In this document: positions 4,775-6,804 of the stretch, in pieces
Numbering within the stretch: the first letter of the stretch is position 1
Layout of the letters: each line of letters opens with the position of its first letter
DNA from: Bacilli bacterium
Lineage (GTDB): Bacteria > Bacillota_I > Bacilli_A > RF39 > UBA660
Direction of reading: 5' to 3'
Assembly: GCA_028685275.1 (NCBI GenBank)
Contig: JAQUEG010000040.1
Location: 1-6,804, forward strand
DNA length: 6,804 bases
Position numbers and translations under genes: made by a program
Notes under the pieces: model-generated
Told to the model about the DNA's origin: nothing
Databases searched by the model: none
What the model saw: the letters and a program-made list of their open reading frames with translations, nothing else

Positions 4775-6070
4775 ATGAGTGATATTAAGAAGAAACTCGT
4801 ATTACAAAAGAAAGCAATATTACAAAAGAAAGTTATACCTTATTTGGTATCAGTTTTTTTAGGTTGCACTAGTGCTGGTTGCGCGAAAGAACCAGAGCAA
4901 AAAGTAGTAGAAACGCCTTCTGAAAAAACAACAATTGAACAAGTAGTAGAAAATAATACTATGGAAGAAATAGTATTAGAAGAGGAAAAAGTAGTAGCAG
5001 TAGAAGTACCAAATATACAAGGAGAAGAGTTTGAAGTAGAAGAACCAGTTATGGTTGCAACTAATGAAAATAATTATGAACAACAACAATCAAATACAGT
5101 AGTTAATAATGTTCAACCACAACAATTAGTATTGGAAGATGAAAATAATAATGAAGAACTAGTTCAACAAAAAAACCCACAACCAGAACCAACACCAGTA
5201 GTAGAACAACAATCAACAGAAAACCCATATTTAAATATGACTTATGAGCAAATTGAAGAATTACATATAAATGATATTTATAAAGCTTTGGATTTAAATA
5301 TTTATTTTTGGGGTGCGCGTGATGGTTATTTTAAATATAAAAAGTATCATCCCGATTTACCATTTGTTGATTGTGTACTTCGTGTTAATATGGGATTAAC
5401 TGAGCCACCGTTTCCTGAAAAAGGAAGAACAATTGGACCAGTTAAAAATTTTAGTTTAGTAAATAAATATAACCGTATTAGTAAAGAAATTGAAAAATTG
5501 CGACTTGAAGAAATAGAAACAATTAATGGCGAAGATTTTAAACTTAGAAATGAAGCCCGTATTGCTTATGAAAAAATGCGAGAAGCAGCTAATAATGCAG
5601 GAATTAATTTGGTTATTACTGGTGCTTTTCGGACAAAAGAAGAACAAACTGCTTTATATAATAAAGCATTAAAAACTAAATCACAAGCAGAAGTTGATTT
5701 AGAAATTGCGAGACCTGATTATAGCGAAAATGAAATTGGACTAGCAGTTGAACTTGCAATAACTGAAGGTAGTGCAGAATATAATTGGTTAGTTGCTCAT
5801 GCTCATGAGTATGGATTTATCTTAAGATATCCGCGAGGAAAAGAAGAATTTACGCAATATAAATTTAAACCTGGGCACTTTCGTTATTTAGGAGTAGAAT
5901 TAGCTACTAAAGTAAAAAACAGCGGTTTATGTTATGATGAATATTTTCATAAAATTTTACGCCCAGGAGATATTTCTCATTATATGCCTTCTAATAATTT
6001 AGAAGAAAAAGAGCCAATGAAAACAAAAGAAAATAATTTAGAGAAAGTATTAGTTAAAAGTATATTTTAA
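4775..6070 (+). CDS. Exported VanY-like (M15B) protein, probable pseudoenzyme, 431 aa
   Basis: M15B enzymes trim the last D-alanine (or the L,D bond) of peptidoglycan stem peptides. A basic N-terminus leads to a hydrophobic segment (about 21-30) and then Cys31 and Cys36; SAGC or FLGC may serve as a loose lipobox. Residues 37-150 are a disordered tether rich in Glu, Gln, Asn, Val and Pro. The peptidase-like domain spans about 152-390, with LVNKYNRI, LRNEARIAYEKM, ITGAFRTKEEQTALYN, SENEIGLAVEL, AEYNWL, YGFILRYPRGKE and KPGHFRYLG. In active relatives these last blocks read SEHQTGLAVD and EPWHFRYVG. Here the first zinc ligand His is Asn319, the Asp ligand is Glu326 and the catalytic Glu is Lys365; only His368 and Arg286 remain. 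It is therefore probably inactive and may bind the wall instead. The C-terminal 40 residues are a charged tail. The gene is alone, with its own promoter and terminator. Confidence 0.9.
   Translation: MSDIKKKLVLQKKAILQKKVIPYLVSVFLGCTSAGCAKEPEQKVVETPSEKTTIEQVVENNTMEEIVLEEEKVVAVEVPNIQGEEFEVEEPVMVATNENNYEQQQSNTVVNNVQPQQLVLEDENNNEELVQQKNPQPEPTPVVEQQSTENPYLNMTYEQIEELHINDIYKALDLNIYFWGARDGYFKYKKYHPDLPFVDCVLRVNMGLTEPPFPEKGRTIGPVKNFSLVNKYNRISKEIEKLRLEEIETINGEDFKLRNEARIAYEKMREAANNAGINLVITGAFRTKEEQTALYNKALKTKSQAEVDLEIARPDYSENEIGLAVELAITEGSAEYNWLVAHAHEYGFILRYPRGKEEFTQYKFKPGHFRYLGVELATKVKNSGLCYDEYFHKILRPGDISHYMPSNNLEEKEPMKTKENNLEKVLVKSIF
4800..4832 (+). repeat. 18-base tandem repeat in the export signal of the VanY-like gene
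   Basis: The 15-base string TATTACAAAAGAAAG occurs at 4800-4814 and again at 4818-4832, a period of 18 bases (six codons). It makes the protein read VLQKKA-ILQKKV and doubles the positive charge of the N-terminal region before the hydrophobic core. Confidence 0.85.
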
Positions 6071-6089
6071 TGCTAAGTAATATCTATAT

Positions 6090-6129
6090 AAAAACATTTC
6101 CTAATTTTAATTATTTAGGAAATGTTTTT
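6090..6129. terminator. Two-way terminator between the VanY-like and PBP genes
   Basis: A perfect 15-base stem (6090-6104 with 6115-6129; AACATTTCCTAA and its complement) closes a ten-base loop and is flanked by T-runs in both directions. It serves the VanY-like gene (stop at 6070) on the plus strand and the PBP gene on the minus strand. The TAA stop of the PBP gene (6111-6113) lies in the loop, so its last codons (KKTFPK) form one arm of the hairpin. Confidence 0.92.
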
Positions 6130-6804
6130 TTGTTAAAATATAACTCATAATATTTTTCGGTTGCCCGTTTCGTAATTCGTTTAATAATTGGTGTATTATA
6201 TGAAGAACCTTTATAACGATGACTAATATCAGGAGTCACTACTAATACACTCATAGTTGGATCATCATAAGGAAAATATCCCGCAAAGGTTTTAGACGTT
6301 GTATCCTTGTCTAATATCCCATCACCATCACTATCATATGCACTTTGGGAAGTACCTGTCTTACCAGCTGGATATGGTACATTTCCCATAATACCACGCC
6401 CTAACATGCCAGTCATTACTGCCCTGAAACCTTCTTGAATGCGTTTTAAATGTTTTTCTTCAATCGTTACTTTATTTAAGATAGTTGGTTTTACTTCATA
6501 TAATAATTCTGAAATCTTATCTTCATTAGTTGGTTTATGTACTGCTTTTAATAAATTTAATTTTAATCTTTCTCCATCATTAGCAATCGTATTAATATAT
6601 TGTAATAATTGGATTGAAGTATAAGTATCATATTGACCAATAGCAAAATCTAGTAAATGTCCTGGAACACTACTACCCCCTTTATAACCAAGGCTTTCCA
6701 TTGGTAAGTCAATTTCCGTTTTAACACCTAAACCATATTCCGTAAAAGTGTTGCGATAAGTATCAAAGGCTTTTAAATTGATATTTAAAGCACCATTATA
6801 TTTA
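6111..6804 (-). CDS. Class B penicillin-binding protein transpeptidase, C-terminal 230 residues (start outside window)
   Basis: The frame is open to the right edge, so the upstream ATG codons inside it are not starts. These enzymes cross-link peptidoglycan with an active-site serine on the outer face of the membrane. Counting from the first whole codon at 6803, the fragment shows AFDTYRNTFTEYGLGVKT (12-29) and EIDLPMESLGYKG, then FAIGQYDTYTSIQLLQYINT with IANDGERL, the helix RIQEGFRAVMTGML, and the third active-site motif KTGTS (148-152, bases 6348-6362). The TFAGYFPYDDPTMSVLVV strand follows. The SxxK and SxN motifs must lie outside the window, SxN probably just beyond the edge. The block order best fits the PBP2/MrdA-like elongation type rather than FtsI, but this is not certain. 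An Asp-rich loop (DSDGDGILD) follows KTGTS. The gene ends in the loop of the terminator. Confidence 0.93.
   Translation of the reverse strand, partial: KYNGALNINLKAFDTYRNTFTEYGLGVKTEIDLPMESLGYKGGSSVPGHLLDFAIGQYDTYTSIQLLQYINTIANDGERLKLNLLKAVHKPTNEDKISELLYEVKPTILNKVTIEEKHLKRIQEGFRAVMTGMLGRGIMGNVPYPAGKTGTSQSAYDSDGDGILDKDTTSKTFAGYFPYDDPTMSVLVVTPDISHRYKGSSYNTPIIKRITKRATEKYYELYFNKKTFPK

Noticed and set aside
5456..5647. A 63-codon minus-strand open frame inside the VanY-like gene
   Set aside because: The Phe-, Asn- and Ser-rich peptide is the shadow of A-rich coding sequence; no start signals.
6439..6624. A 61-codon plus-strand open frame inside the PBP gene
   Set aside because: It is opposite a conserved transpeptidase domain and has no ribosome binding site.

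Overview
The window is AT-rich DNA (roughly 27-30% G+C by eye) from an endospore-forming member of the Firmicutes, most likely a Bacilli or Erysipelotrichia-type lineage. The evidence is a near-textbook GerE regulator with a matching sigma-K-type promoter, SpoIIIAH-like and GerM-like sporulation proteins, Bacillus-like EF-P and L33, and strong Shine-Dalgarno (SD) sites with leaderless-looking, tightly packed genes. Trp codons that could be checked are TGG, so there is no sign of a mycoplasma-type code. I cannot name the genus.

Layout, left to right. Positions 1-97 hold a strong hairpin terminator and no gene. On the minus strand, 98-1173 carries two coupled, unrecognised membrane-protein genes (220 aa then 137 aa, sharing one base at the stop/start). 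A tRNA-Arg(UCU) gene with its own promoter and terminator lies at 1257-1431. Next come gerM (1424-2389), gerE (2488-2694) and a spoIIIAH-like gene (2804-3295), all on the minus strand; gerE and spoIIIAH each end in their own terminator. The 265-base gap 3296-3560 holds a decayed mini-gene (3377-3512), a weak terminator and weak promoters. Then, still on the minus strand, come efp (3561-4118), rpmG (4156-4320) and a 56-codon single-pass membrane microprotein (4387-4557). A 217-base divergent promoter region (4558-4774) separates this block from a plus-strand gene for an exported VanY/M15B-like protein (4775-6070). A two-way terminator at 6090-6129 divides that gene from the C-terminal part of a class B penicillin-binding protein on the minus strand, which runs off the right edge.

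How the genes fit together. SpoIIIAH and GerM are parts of the channel/basal apparatus linking mother cell and forespore during engulfment, and GerE is the last mother-cell regulator, acting with sigma-K on coat genes. In Bacillus, efp lies just upstream of spoIIIAA-AH. Here efp is followed by spoIIIAH alone, so the seven genes spoIIIAA-AG are absent from this locus. The PBP and the VanY-like protein both concern peptidoglycan.

The most notable observation is that the VanY-like protein has lost two of its three zinc ligands and the catalytic glutamate, so it is probably a peptidoglycan-binding pseudoenzyme. Also of interest are the broken mini-gene exactly where the spoIIIA genes would be expected, a sigma-K promoter that decides the gerE start, and two near-identical divergent promoters. 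I saw no mobile element, CRISPR array or defence system.
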